Source: a bacterium
GTDB taxonomy: Bacteria; Cyanobacteriota; Vampirovibrionia; Gastranaerophilales; Gastranaerophilaceae
DNA length: 16,593 nt
Direction of reading: 5' to 3'
NCBI GenBank assembly: GCA_017477685.1
Contig: JAFUUT010000164.1
Coordinates: 1 to 16,593 of the forward strand
The position numbers and the translations under genes are program-made. Shown piece after piece: positions 7,164 to 14,181 of the stretch. The stretch's first letter is position 1; every line of letters begins with the position of its first letter. The notes beneath the pieces were generated by a model, which was given only the letters and a program-made list of their open reading frames with translations, ran no database searches and was not told the DNA's origin.

Positions 7164-9017
7164 TTATGCAAATTCAATTGTATCAACAATTTCGGTTTTC
7201 ACTATCTGCATTGCATCAGATGTTTCTTGTTTTGAAAGAACTGTTATTGTCTGAATGTATCTAACAAGTAATCTATATAGCCCAAGACGTATTTTTTCAT
7301 CGCAAATCAAAATAGGTTGGCTACCTATTTCTTGATGTATATTCATTAGTTTTGCAGCAATATTTTCTACTAAATTATGCTCATATTCTTCATCCAAAGT
7401 TATTGATGTTTTATCAAGGCCAATTTGAGGGTGCAAATTTTTTAATAATTCCTGTTCAATTTGTTCCGATATATTTACAGCCCAAATTACCCTATCTTCA
7501 TCACAGAATTTATTACAAATTTGATTTGCCAAAACTTGACGTAATTTTTCCGATAATTCATCAGTAAATGTTGTATATTGAACAAAATACGTAAGTCTTG
7601 AAAATATCAAAGTAATATCTTTTATGGAAATTTTTTCACGCAAAAGATTGGCTAAAACTTCTCTTATTGCATGATAATCGATTTTTTCGAGTAATCCTTT
7701 AACCATTAAAGGATCTTGTGATTCAACCAGTGTAATTAGTTTTTTTATATCAGTTACAGTTAGTATTTCATCGGCATTTTTGAATAATTCTTCTTCTAAG
7801 TGTTTAATTATTATATCTACAGCCTCAGTCTTGATAATATTCTCAACAGATTTTGCCTCTTCAGGATTTATCCAATATACCTGTGATTGATATAGGGGTC
7901 TAATATCGAATATTGGATCATAAATTGGGCTAACACCGATTATTGAATCTTCTGGCAGCTCTTCCCCTGTAGAATCCCATTGATCTGCTATTACCATGTA
8001 CCTATCAGGATATACAAAACCATTTGCAACAGAGTTGCCACGTATAAATATTTGGTATTCATGTTCATTGAGATTATTATTATCCATAACCCTTACATTT
8101 GGTGTAACAAAACCGTATTCTTCTGTTAACCTATGGCGCATAGCTGTAATTTTTGGCATCAAAAGCCCGCCAGCATCAGGATCTGCTATTTCTAATAAGC
8201 CCTGTCCAACCTGTATCATAATAACGTCAACACCAAGCTTTTTGTACATATTTTCAGGGTCAATTAATTCTTGAAATTGTTTGCGAACATCCTCAAGTTC
8301 TTTTTCTAATTTTTTTGTCTTATTTCTTTTTTTTAAAAGTTCTATAGCATAATATAAAAATACAGACAAAAGAAGTACACTTTTTATAATTGTTCTTGAT
8401 ACTACAGAATCTAAATATGTTAAAATGATAATAACTAACAAGACAGATACAAATCCGATAGAAAGAAGTTTTAAAACATGTAATATTGTTTTCGTATTAT
8501 TTTTCCTGTCAGGATTTTCGTTGTTCTTTTCTTGACACTCTTGAATCATTTTATCCATGTTTGATTGGTTTTGAGCGTTTTCTTTTATTTCTTCTGTAAT
8601 GATATTTTTTTTGTACAAATCATCTATGATTTTTGCATAACATTTTTTTACATGGTGTTCAACAGCATCCAGCAATTGCTCCTGAGGAAGTCCTTTTAAT
8701 AATCCTTCTTTTGTTACTTCAAAAACAGTATATGCAATCTTTTGCATAACAGAATCCCAGTTTTTCCTTGGAATTCCCGAACGAATAACATCCGCAGCTT
8801 TATGAAAAGTCCACTCTGCAAGCACTTGTGTCATAAAAACTTTTTGTTCATCATCAATTTGTTCATCAAAATCTTTATTTAAAGATTCTCCGGATAATTC
8901 GACAAAACTACCTATAGTAGATGAAATATAATCTTTTTCATCTTGTGAAAATTCTGCAGGAATCAAATTCTTGCTTTGATTTACCATGTTTTGCGCAAAT
9001 GATTTATAATCAAACAT
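7164..9017 (-). CDS. Membrane-tethered FlhA cytoplasmic-domain protein (FHIPEP family C-terminus, export-gate domain missing)
   Basis: Counted from the ATG at 9017, this is 617 residues. Residues about 1-170 are a helical, acidic domain with no recognised match. Two hydrophobic helices follow (about 178-201 and 209-228), then a short Lys/Glu coiled coil (229-252). From about 262 to the end it matches the FlhA/InvA cytoplasmic domain: VGQGLLEIADPDAGGL, then YGFVTPNVRVMDNNNL, EYQIFIRG, the conserved LLREKISIKDI, and PILICDEKIRLGLYRLL near the end. Authentic FlhA (about 690 residues) has eight transmembrane helices with the FHIPEP loop before this domain; here they are replaced. FlhA-C docks export chaperones and substrates in flagellar and type III secretion. 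No other flagellar or secretion gene is visible. A frame-extending TTG at 9023 is rejected because AAAGG at 9024-9028 gives 6-nt spacing to the ATG. Confidence 0.82.
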   Translation of the reverse strand: MFDYKSFAQNMVNQSKNLIPAEFSQDEKDYISSTIGSFVELSGESLNKDFDEQIDDEQKVFMTQVLAEWTFHKAADVIRSGIPRKNWDSVMQKIAYTVFEVTKEGLLKGLPQEQLLDAVEHHVKKCYAKIIDDLYKKNIITEEIKENAQNQSNMDKMIQECQEKNNENPDRKNNTKTILHVLKLLSIGFVSVLLVIIILTYLDSVVSRTIIKSVLLLSVFLYYAIELLKKRNKTKKLEKELEDVRKQFQELIDPENMYKKLGVDVIMIQVGQGLLEIADPDAGGLLMPKITAMRHRLTEEYGFVTPNVRVMDNNNLNEHEYQIFIRGNSVANGFVYPDRYMVIADQWDSTGEELPEDSIIGVSPIYDPIFDIRPLYQSQVYWINPEEAKSVENIIKTEAVDIIIKHLEEELFKNADEILTVTDIKKLITLVESQDPLMVKGLLEKIDYHAIREVLANLLREKISIKDITLIFSRLTYFVQYTTFTDELSEKLRQVLANQICNKFCDEDRVIWAVNISEQIEQELLKNLHPQIGLDKTSITLDEEYEHNLVENIAAKLMNIHQEIGSQPILICDEKIRLGLYRLLVRYIQTITVLSKQETSDAMQIVKTEIVDTIEFA

Positions 9018-9029
9018 AACCAACCTTTG

Positions 9030-9653
9030 TTATAACCTAATTGTATCATAAATATCTATTAAAAATTTAGAAATATTAAATTTATATGGATACTCAACTT
9101 TATATGCTTTTGTTCTGTTATAATATCTTAATACCGTTTTAGAGTTAGATACATAAGTATAATGAGGTAATAATTCTATTGACGAATTATCTTCCCAGTA
9201 TTTAAGCATTTTTATTTCTTCGTTCGATTTTTTTATTTTTATTATGTTTTTTTCATTTTCAAAAAAAAGTTTTAATCCCCAAAAATATGTTATTATATAC
9301 CCATTTTTTTTATACGGAATTTTGTTGTATAAATTATTTTTAGTAATCAAGTCTAATATTGCTTTACGTTTTTTATCAAGAATTGGTTTTAAATCACTTT
9401 CTTTATAATTTGTTTGTATTTGTTCTCCAGCCTCATTATATTCTTTTTCAGTGCTCATTTTATAAGTTGTTTTTATAATTTCATTATTTTTGTCAATATG
9501 TTCAATAACCTTATGTAAAACAAAACTTTTGTGATAATCATCATCCGGCATATAGTAAATATATGCTGGTGTTTTATATGTATATTCAATTATAAAATTA
9601 CCCTCTTTACTAACATTTATACTATAATCACGCAGAATATATTTATTACTCAT
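9030..9653 (-). CDS. Unknown 207-residue protein, first gene of a unit with the FlhA-domain gene
   Basis: No family is recognised. The protein is Tyr/Lys/Ile/Asn-rich (for instance EYTYKTPAYIYYM near residue 23) and has no signal peptide or clear membrane helix; a Tyr/Phe-rich stretch around 117-132 (GYIITYFWGLKLFF) is moderately hydrophobic. The codon content is even more AT-rich than in neighbouring genes, which could indicate transfer. The start is supported by AAAAGGG at 9661-9667, 7 nt upstream. Its TAA is 12 nt before the ATG of the FlhA-domain gene and its end abuts that gene's ribosome site, so the two are almost certainly co-transcribed and may act together. Confidence 0.72.
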   Translation of the reverse strand: MSNKYILRDYSINVSKEGNFIIEYTYKTPAYIYYMPDDDYHKSFVLHKVIEHIDKNNEIIKTTYKMSTEKEYNEAGEQIQTNYKESDLKPILDKKRKAILDLITKNNLYNKIPYKKNGYIITYFWGLKLFFENEKNIIKIKKSNEEIKMLKYWEDNSSIELLPHYTYVSNSKTVLRYYNRTKAYKVEYPYKFNISKFLIDIYDTIRL

Positions 9654-9815
9654 AATTTTACCCTTTTAATAATTAAATATATTTTACTATTTCTGTTGCA
9701 AAAAATAATTGAAAAAACGAACATTAAATCTTGATGTTTTATCAAATATTCTTTATGAATAGCAATACTTTTTAAAATTCTATGATAACATTTTGAGGAA
9801 TATTGAGTCAACTAA
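9654..9815. other. AT-rich gap with no supported gene
   Basis: The 160 bp upstream of the 207-residue gene hold the ribosome site of that gene and a 5-bp inverted repeat TTGAT-GTTTT-ATCAA at 9731-9745. It presumably contains the promoter of the minus-strand unit, but I could not place -35 and -10 boxes with confidence. Nothing else is seen. Confidence 0.5.
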
Positions 9816-9872
9816 AAAATAAAATAGTAGGGTGCGTTTATACGCACCAATTAAGTTTTACTATTTTTATTT
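9816..9872. repeat. Palindromic repeat element (REP/MITE-like)
   Basis: An inner perfect hairpin GGTGCGT-TTAT-ACGCACC (9831-9848) is nested in an outer stem, AAAATAGTA (9821-9829) with TACTATTTT (9859-9867), which extends by several A-T pairs with one bulge. The core GTAGGGTGCG...CGCACC resembles dispersed intergenic palindromes known from many bacteria, including cyanobacteria. Only one copy is in this window, so mobility cannot be shown. As it lies between genes on the same strand, it could also serve as a transcript-end structure. Confidence 0.5.
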
Positions 9873-9903
9873 GGTGCAAATAATTCCATTCTGCATAACT
9901 CGC

Positions 9904-9936
9904 AAAATAAAACAGAGGTAAATTGCTTTACCCCTG
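9904..9936 (-). terminator. Rho-independent terminator (duplicated copy)
   Basis: Read on the minus strand, CAGGGGTAAA and TTTACCTCTG form a 10-bp stem (plus-strand arms 9913-9922 and 9927-9936) with loop GCAA, followed by TTTTATTTT. It is a copy of the terminator at 10084-10116, and one stem position is T-A here against T-G there, so pairing is kept. It now stands downstream of tRNA debris. Confidence 0.7.
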
Positions 9937-9956
9937 CTCTATGGTGGGCGATGCGG
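9904..9956. repeat. Direct repeat copy 1: tRNA-Val 3' end plus terminator
   Basis: This 53-bp stretch repeats at 10084-10136, exactly 180 bp away, with four mismatches by eye. It covers the terminator, the CCA end and the 3' acceptor strand of the tRNA. The T-arm part that follows is degenerate (GGTGCTTGAG in place of GGGACTTGAA). Confidence 0.85.
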
Positions 9957-10079
9957 TGCTTGAGTTGTTAGTTGAGAGCAGGATGCTCGAAACTTACAAA
10001 TCAAGTATGGCAAACTTGTTTGGCTGACTTGGTAATTTGTTTCAGGCAGAAACAAATTACATTTCAAGTCCCTTGCCCA
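9943..10079. other. tRNA-derived debris between opposed tRNA 3' ends
   Basis: The left end (GGTGGGCGATGCGG) copies the tRNA-Val 3' end. The right end (TTCAAGTCCC then TTGCCCACC, 10062-10079) is an inverted copy of a similar end with 3 bp missing. Between them lie hairpins GAGCA-GGA-TGCTC (9976-9988), CAAGT-ATGGCAA-ACTTG (10002-10018) and a 12-bp perfect stem (10032-10060). No acceptor, D and T arms of one tRNA can be paired over the 137 bp, so this is not a working tRNA on either strand. It may be a decayed tRNA pair or the scar of an element. Confidence 0.5.
10032..10060. repeat. Perfect 12-bp inverted repeat
   Basis: GTAATTTGTTTC (10032-10043) and GAAACAAATTAC (10049-10060) pair fully around a 5-nt loop AGGCA. 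There is no T-run directly after either arm, so a simple terminator is unlikely. Confidence 0.7.
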
Positions 10080-10083
10080 CCCC

Positions 10084-10116
10084 AAAATAAAACAGAGGCA
10101 AATCACTTTACCCCTG
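10084..10116 (-). terminator. Rho-independent terminator of tRNA-Val
   Basis: On the minus strand CAGGGGTAAA and TTTGCCTCTG form a 10-bp stem with loop GTGA and a following TTTTATTTT tract. It begins about 5 bp after the CCA end of the tRNA. Confidence 0.85.
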
Positions 10117-10136
10117 TTCTATGGTGGGCGATGCGG
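10084..10136. repeat. Direct repeat copy 2: tRNA-Val 3' end plus terminator
   Basis: The copy that belongs to the intact tRNA gene; its partner is at 9904-9956. Such a duplicated tRNA 3' end is what integration at a tRNA leaves behind, but a local duplication explains it equally well because only 180 bp lie between the copies and no integrase is visible. Confidence 0.85.
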
Positions 10137-10197
10137 GACTTGAACCCACGACCCCCACAATGTCGATGTGATGCGCTACCAACTGCGCCAATCGCCC
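10122..10197 (-). tRNA. tRNA-Val(GAC), CCA encoded, with C33 instead of U33
   Basis: A 76-nt cloverleaf: acceptor GGGCGAT/ATCGCCC with A73 and encoded CCA, D stem GCGC/GCGC with AGTTGGTA loop, anticodon stem TCACA/TGTGG, T stem GTGGG/CCCGC with loop TTCAAGT. The seven-base anticodon loop is TCGACAT, giving anticodon GAC (plus-strand 10162-10164). The A73 discriminator and the A35-C36 bases agree with valine identity. Position 33, almost always U, is C here (plus-strand G at 10165). No other register gives a five-pair anticodon stem. The gene may share a transcript with tRNA-Cys and the small gene between them, since no terminator separates them. Confidence 0.85.
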
Positions 10198-10229
10198 ACA
10201 AAACTTTATTTAATTATCAACCGAGAAAT

Positions 10230-10451
10230 TTACACATGTCTTGCGGCTTTTGTGGTTTTGAGCAATAACCTTTTTAAAAAGCGGTGCATCGGTGCCTTGA
10301 GTGCGTTTGTCGGAATAAACTCATCCGCAACATACTTGCCATTTGCAACCTCTTGCGGAATATACCTTGGAAAAGCTATAGGCCCTTCAGGACTTACAGT
10401 AGTATGCACTGTCGATACAGGTAACATAGAAATGCCGAAAATACCACTCAT
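10230..10451 (-). CDS. Probable 73-residue protein between two tRNA genes
   Basis: A short frame with a strong ribosome site, AAGGGGG at 10458-10464, 6 nt before its ATG. The predicted protein begins MSGIFGISMLPVSTVH, has a Pro/Val/Thr-rich first half and a basic C-terminus (RFLKRLLLKTTKAARHV). No known family is recognised and there is no signal peptide. It begins 23 bp after tRNA-Cys and ends 32 bp before tRNA-Val on the same strand, so one transcript from the tRNA-Cys promoter could carry all three. The ribosome site is the main reason to believe it; the alternative is a chance open frame. Confidence 0.5.
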   Translation of the reverse strand: MSGIFGISMLPVSTVHTTVSPEGPIAFPRYIPQEVANGKYVADEFIPTNALKAPMHRFLKRLLLKTTKAARHV

Positions 10452-10473
10452 ATTATACCCCCTTAGTTTTAAA

Positions 10474-10544
10474 AGGCGACACCCAGATTCGAACTGGGGA
10501 TAAAAGCTTTGCAGGCTTCTGCCTTACCACTTGGCCATGTCGCC
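10474..10544 (-). tRNA. tRNA-Cys(GCA), CCA not encoded
   Basis: A 71-nt cloverleaf: acceptor GGCGACA/TGTCGCC with discriminator U73 (typical of tRNA-Cys), short D stem GCC/GGC, anticodon stem GAAGC/GCTTT with loop CTGCAAA (anticodon GCA), T stem CCCAG/CTGGG with loop TTCGAAT. The 3' CCA is absent from the DNA and must be added by the CCA-adding enzyme, unlike the tRNA-Val next to it. Confidence 0.95.
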
Positions 10545-10561
10545 TCAGATAACGTATTTAT

Positions 10562-10590
10562 AATATAAGTTAGACATAGGACATTGTCAA
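10562..10590 (-). promoter_or_regulatory. Sigma-70-type promoter of tRNA-Cys
   Basis: On the minus strand a perfect TTGACA (10585-10590) is followed after 17 nt by TATATT (10562-10567, five of six consensus bases). Transcription would start near 10555, about 11 nt before the mature tRNA-Cys 5' end. It lies directly after the stop of the protease gene. Confidence 0.75.
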
Positions 10591-10600
10591 GGAAGATTAT

Positions 10601-11836
10601 TTAATTGTTCCTTGCAAGAATATCATTTAACATATTTTTTGCATATTCAAGCTGAACATCTTTTCTTTGCTCAATATCTTCCTGAGTAAATTTTACTTCC
10701 ACATTCGGGGTAATTCCACGTTTGTTGATGTCATTGCCCGATGGTGTTAAATATCTTGCTATAGTTAGGTTTAACCCTGTTTCATTCGGCATAGAAATGA
10801 TTTTTTGCACCATTCCTTTGCCATATGTCTTTGTTCCGACAAGTTTTGCTCTGTTGTAATCTTTCAAAGCTCCTGATAATATTTCACTCGCACTGGCACT
10901 CGCACCGTCAACAAGCAAAATTATCGGCTTGTCGATATGCACATTTGTATCTTGGGCTTCAACATTGTATTTATAACCGTTTCTGCCAACTATACTTACC
11001 AGATTTCCTTTATCTATAAACAGATTGGCAATGAAAATGGCATTATTAAGCAATCCGCCTGTATTGCCGCGCAAATCTATAATCAAACCTTTTGTTTTAG
11101 AGGTGTTTTCCAATGCTTCTAAAAATTCATTCGGTGTTGATTTACTAATAAAACTTGTTATCTGTATATAACCTATGTTTTTGTCATTAGAACTTTTGAC
11201 GGTTTTTATAGATATTTCTTTTCTTATGATATTTTTGGAAATCTTCTCATTCCCGCGCAAAATATCTATATTAACAAAAGTATTAATCGGACCTTTAACC
11301 AAATTTGAAACCTCGGCTAAGGACAACCCGCTGACTGCTTTTCCGTCAACAGCCATTATTATATCTCCGGATTTTACATCTGCAAACTGCGCCGGAGTTG
11401 ATTCTATAACATTTACAACAACTATTTTCCCCGCATCATTAACAATGCTTACACCTATACCGGAAATTTTCGAAGTTATTGAATTATTCTGCTGCGCAAA
11501 TTCTTCTGCTGTCAAATATCGTGAATATGGATCATCTAAACTGGCAAGCATTGTTTCTATAGCAACTTTTGCATCTTCTTTTGTTTTTATTTTATTTTGA
11601 TACCTGTTATGCCACCTATTCCAATGCTGATGATTAAATGACGGATCATAATATTCATTTTTTATGGTCTGCCAATTTTTTTCATATAATTTTTGATAAG
11701 ATATTTTTTGAGTATTGACACTTTGCAAATTACTCTCTAATAATGGATTTTTTGTGTACAAATATACAGCTCTTGTAACAAATGCTATTGTCACAAATCC
11801 AAATACCAATATGAGTGCTTTAACCCTTCTTCTCAT
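10601..11836 (-). CDS. S41-family C-terminal processing protease (CtpA/Prc type)
   Basis: A 411-residue serine protease acting outside the cytoplasmic membrane, where this family trims or degrades proteins from their C-termini. Residues about 7-27 form one hydrophobic segment after MRRR, an uncleaved anchor or signal sequence. A helical region with the family phrase LDDPYSRYL (100-108) precedes a PDZ domain (about 120-200, with ISGIGVSI and SGDIIMAVDG), then the peptidase core with GLIIDLRGNTGG (250-261). The catalytic dyad is S315 in GASASASE and K340 in TYGKG, 25 residues apart as in Prc and plant D1 protease. The start is ATG with only a weak GAG ribosome site. The length matches cyanobacterial CtpA-type enzymes. 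Confidence 0.95.
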   Translation of the reverse strand: MRRRVKALILVFGFVTIAFVTRAVYLYTKNPLLESNLQSVNTQKISYQKLYEKNWQTIKNEYYDPSFNHQHWNRWHNRYQNKIKTKEDAKVAIETMLASLDDPYSRYLTAEEFAQQNNSITSKISGIGVSIVNDAGKIVVVNVIESTPAQFADVKSGDIIMAVDGKAVSGLSLAEVSNLVKGPINTFVNIDILRGNEKISKNIIRKEISIKTVKSSNDKNIGYIQITSFISKSTPNEFLEALENTSKTKGLIIDLRGNTGGLLNNAIFIANLFIDKGNLVSIVGRNGYKYNVEAQDTNVHIDKPIILLVDGASASASEILSGALKDYNRAKLVGTKTYGKGMVQKIISMPNETGLNLTIARYLTPSGNDINKRGITPNVEVKFTQEDIEQRKDVQLEYAKNMLNDILARNN

Positions 11837-12075
11837 ATCTCAATTTAACAACAAGGGCTTGTTTTAATCAATATACTTTCTGAGTAATTCTGTTATTTAT
11901 TATAAATATTTTTAAATTCGTAAAAAAAATACAGTATATACTATCTTAACAAAAATTATAAACTCCCTTAAAATAGTAGAAGTTTTAAGAATAATGATGT
12001 ATACTAGTCTGTGAATATTAATCGGAATGTGTAGAAGATTTTTATTATTGAAATATACAGACTCAAGGAGGAAAA
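11837..12075. promoter_or_regulatory. Divergent control region between the protease and formate-lyase genes
   Basis: This AT-rich gap serves two divergent genes. A perfect 10-bp palindrome AGTATATACT at 11933-11942 contains a TATACT -10-like box on both strands. A further TATACT at 12000-12005 with a poor -35 (TAGAAG, 11977-11982) could start the formate-lyase operon. No Fnr-type TTGAT-N4-ATCAA site was found. Confidence 0.35.
12065..12071 (+). promoter_or_regulatory. Ribosome binding site fixing the pflB start
   Basis: AAGGAGG lies 4 nt before the ATG at 12076. It shows that translation starts upstream of the in-frame TGA at codon 40. The downstream TTG at 12208 has no such site. Confidence 0.85.
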
Positions 12076-14163
12076 ATGGCAGATACGATGCTGGAAGATA
12101 AGATTTATCCCACAACAGAATTTATTCCGGGGAAATGGTCAAAAGAAATTAACGTAAGAGATTTTATACAACGTAATTATACCCCTTATGAATGAGATTC
12201 AAGTTTCTTGGCAGGGCCGACAGAAGCAACTTCAAAATTATGGGATGAATGTTTAGAATTATTCAAAAAAGAACGTGAAAACGGCGGCGTTTTAGACATG
12301 GATACAAAAATTGTATCTACTATAACTTCGCACGGTGCAGGATATATTGACAAACCATTGGAAAAGATTGTAGGTTTGCAGACAGATAAACCTTTAAAAC
12401 GCTCATTACAGCCGTTTGGCGGAATTAGAATGGCTGAAACTTCTTGCAAATCATATGGTTATGAAGTCGACCCTGAAATCAGCGAAATTTTTACTAAATA
12501 TAGAAAAACTCACAATCAAGGGGTGTTTGATTGTTATACCCCAGAGATGAGAAAAGCCCGTCATGCGGCAATATTGACCGGACTTCCTGATGCATACGGC
12601 AGAGGACGTATTATAGGCGATTACAGAAGGGTTGCGCTATACGGTATTGACAGGTTGATTGAAGATAAAATTGAACAACACGCTTCTGTTCATGGCGCGA
12701 TGACTCCTGAAAAAATCCAATTAAAAGAAGAACTTGCTGAGCAAATCAGAGCTCTTGAAGAAATGAAACAGCTTGGCATGATATATGGTTTTGATATTTC
12801 AAAACCTGCAAGGAACGCAAAAGAAGCTATTCAATGGCTGTATTTTGGGTACTTGAGTGCTGTAAAAGAGCAGAACGGTGCAGCAATGTCAATCGGCAGG
12901 ACTTCTACTTTCTTAGATATTTACATTGAAAGAGATTTGAAAGAGGGTATACTTACCGAAAAAGAAGCTCAAGAACTTATTGACCATTTCATTATGAAGT
13001 TAAGACTTGTCAAATTTGCAAGAACTCCTGAATATAATGCTCTATTTTCCGGAGATCCTACGTGGATTACAGAATCTATCGGGGGTATGGGGGTTGATGG
13101 CAGAACTCTTGTTACTAAAAATTCTTTCAGATACCTGCACACTTTAGAAAACTTGGGTACAGCTCCTGAACCGAATATGACTGTTCTTTGGTCCAAAAAT
13201 TTGCCGCATAATTTCAAACAATATGCAGCACATATTTCCATAACAACATCTTCTATTCAATATGAGAATGATGATCAAATGAGGGTAGTACACGGAGATG
13301 ATTATGCAATTGCATGCTGTGTATCTTCAATGGTTGTCGGCAAAGAAATGCAATTTTTCGGAGCGAGGGCAAACCTTGCAAAATGTTTGCTTTATGCAAT
13401 AAACGGCGGGGTGGACGAAAGATTAAAAGAACAAGTCGGACCAAAATACAGACCTATAACTTCTGAATATCTTGATTACAATGAAGTAATGGAAAAATAT
13501 GAAAGCATGATGGATTGGCTGGCATGGCTTTATGTGAATACTTTGAATGTAATTCATTATATGCATGATAAGTATTGTTATGAACGCTCACAAATGGCAC
13601 TTCACGACAGAGATGTAAAAAGATATTTTGCAACAGGAATTGCAGGACTTTCAGTTGTTGCAGATTCCCTTTCTGCAATTAAATATGCAAAAGTAAAAAC
13701 AATTCGTGATGAAAACGGAATAGTAGTTGATTATGAGGTTGAGGGTGATTATCCGAAATACGGAAATAACGACGATAGGGTAGATTCTATTGCGGTTGAT
13801 ATCGTCCACAAATTTATGAACATGATTAGAACTCATAACACATACCGGAATTCAATTCCTACAATGTCAATTTTGACTATCACATCAAACGTAGTTTACG
13901 GGAAGAAAACAGGGAATACACCTGACGGCAGAAAACAAGGTGTTCCATTAGCTCCGGGAGCAAATCCAATGCACGGACGTGATAGTAACGGTGCCGTTGC
14001 ATCGTTAGCTTCCGTTGCAAAACTTCCGTTTAGTGATGCGCAGGATGGAATTTCAAATACTTTTTCAATTATACCGAATGCTTTAGGAAAAGATGAAGTA
14101 TTTATGGGCGATTTGAATGTAAGTTTGGATTGCGGATGCTGTGAAGGTATATGTAACAATTAA
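12076..14163 (+). CDS. pflB: Pyruvate formate-lyase large part: no glycyl-radical domain, in-frame TGA at codon 40
   Basis: Pyruvate formate-lyase converts pyruvate and CoA to acetyl-CoA and formate during anaerobic fermentation. From the ATG at 12076 the frame holds 695 codons including a TGA at 12193-12195. The residues around it, [13 protein letters not shown] then [12 protein letters not shown], match the family so closely that the TGA replaces the conserved Gly of YEGD. After it the frame is open for almost 2 kb. The active-site pair Cys414-Cys415 (IACCVSS) and the segments [18 protein letters not shown] and [11 protein letters not shown] are intact. The protein then ends after NALGKDE with a new tail, including C-G-C-C-E-G-I-C, and TAA, where E. 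coli PflB continues into its glycyl-radical domain. That domain is the next gene. It is either a recent nonsense mutation, an error, or a recoded UGA. Confidence 0.9.
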
Positions 14164-14167
14164 TCAA

Positions 14168-14173
14168 AAGGAG
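14168..14173 (+). promoter_or_regulatory. Ribosome binding site of the glycyl-radical subunit
   Basis: AAGGAG lies 8 nt before the ATG at 14182, inside the 18-bp gap after the pflB stop. It shows that the split of the enzyme is an organised gene boundary and not a broken frame. Confidence 0.85.
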
Positions 14174-14181
14174 AAAATATA

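Noticed and set aside
9731..9745. Fnr-type site TTGAT...ATCAA upstream of the 207-residue gene
   Set aside because: The spacer is 5 nt rather than the required 4, and an AT-rich inverted repeat of this size is expected by chance.
9944..10082. A plus-strand tRNA with anticodon-like hairpin ATGGCAA (GGC)
   Set aside because: The arm has U33 and five pairs, but no T stem can be formed before TTCAAGT and the span is far too long for a tRNA.
9972..10503. Plus-strand open frames across the tRNA region (9972-10268 and 10168-10503)
   Set aside because: They run antisense through both tRNA genes and lack ribosome sites.
12193..12233. Selenocysteine reading of the pflB TGA, with a short stem AAGTTTCTT / AAGCAACTT downstream
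   Set aside because: The family has Gly here, not Cys or Sec; the stem has a mismatch and a large loop and lies in conserved coding sequence, so it is not a convincing SECIS.
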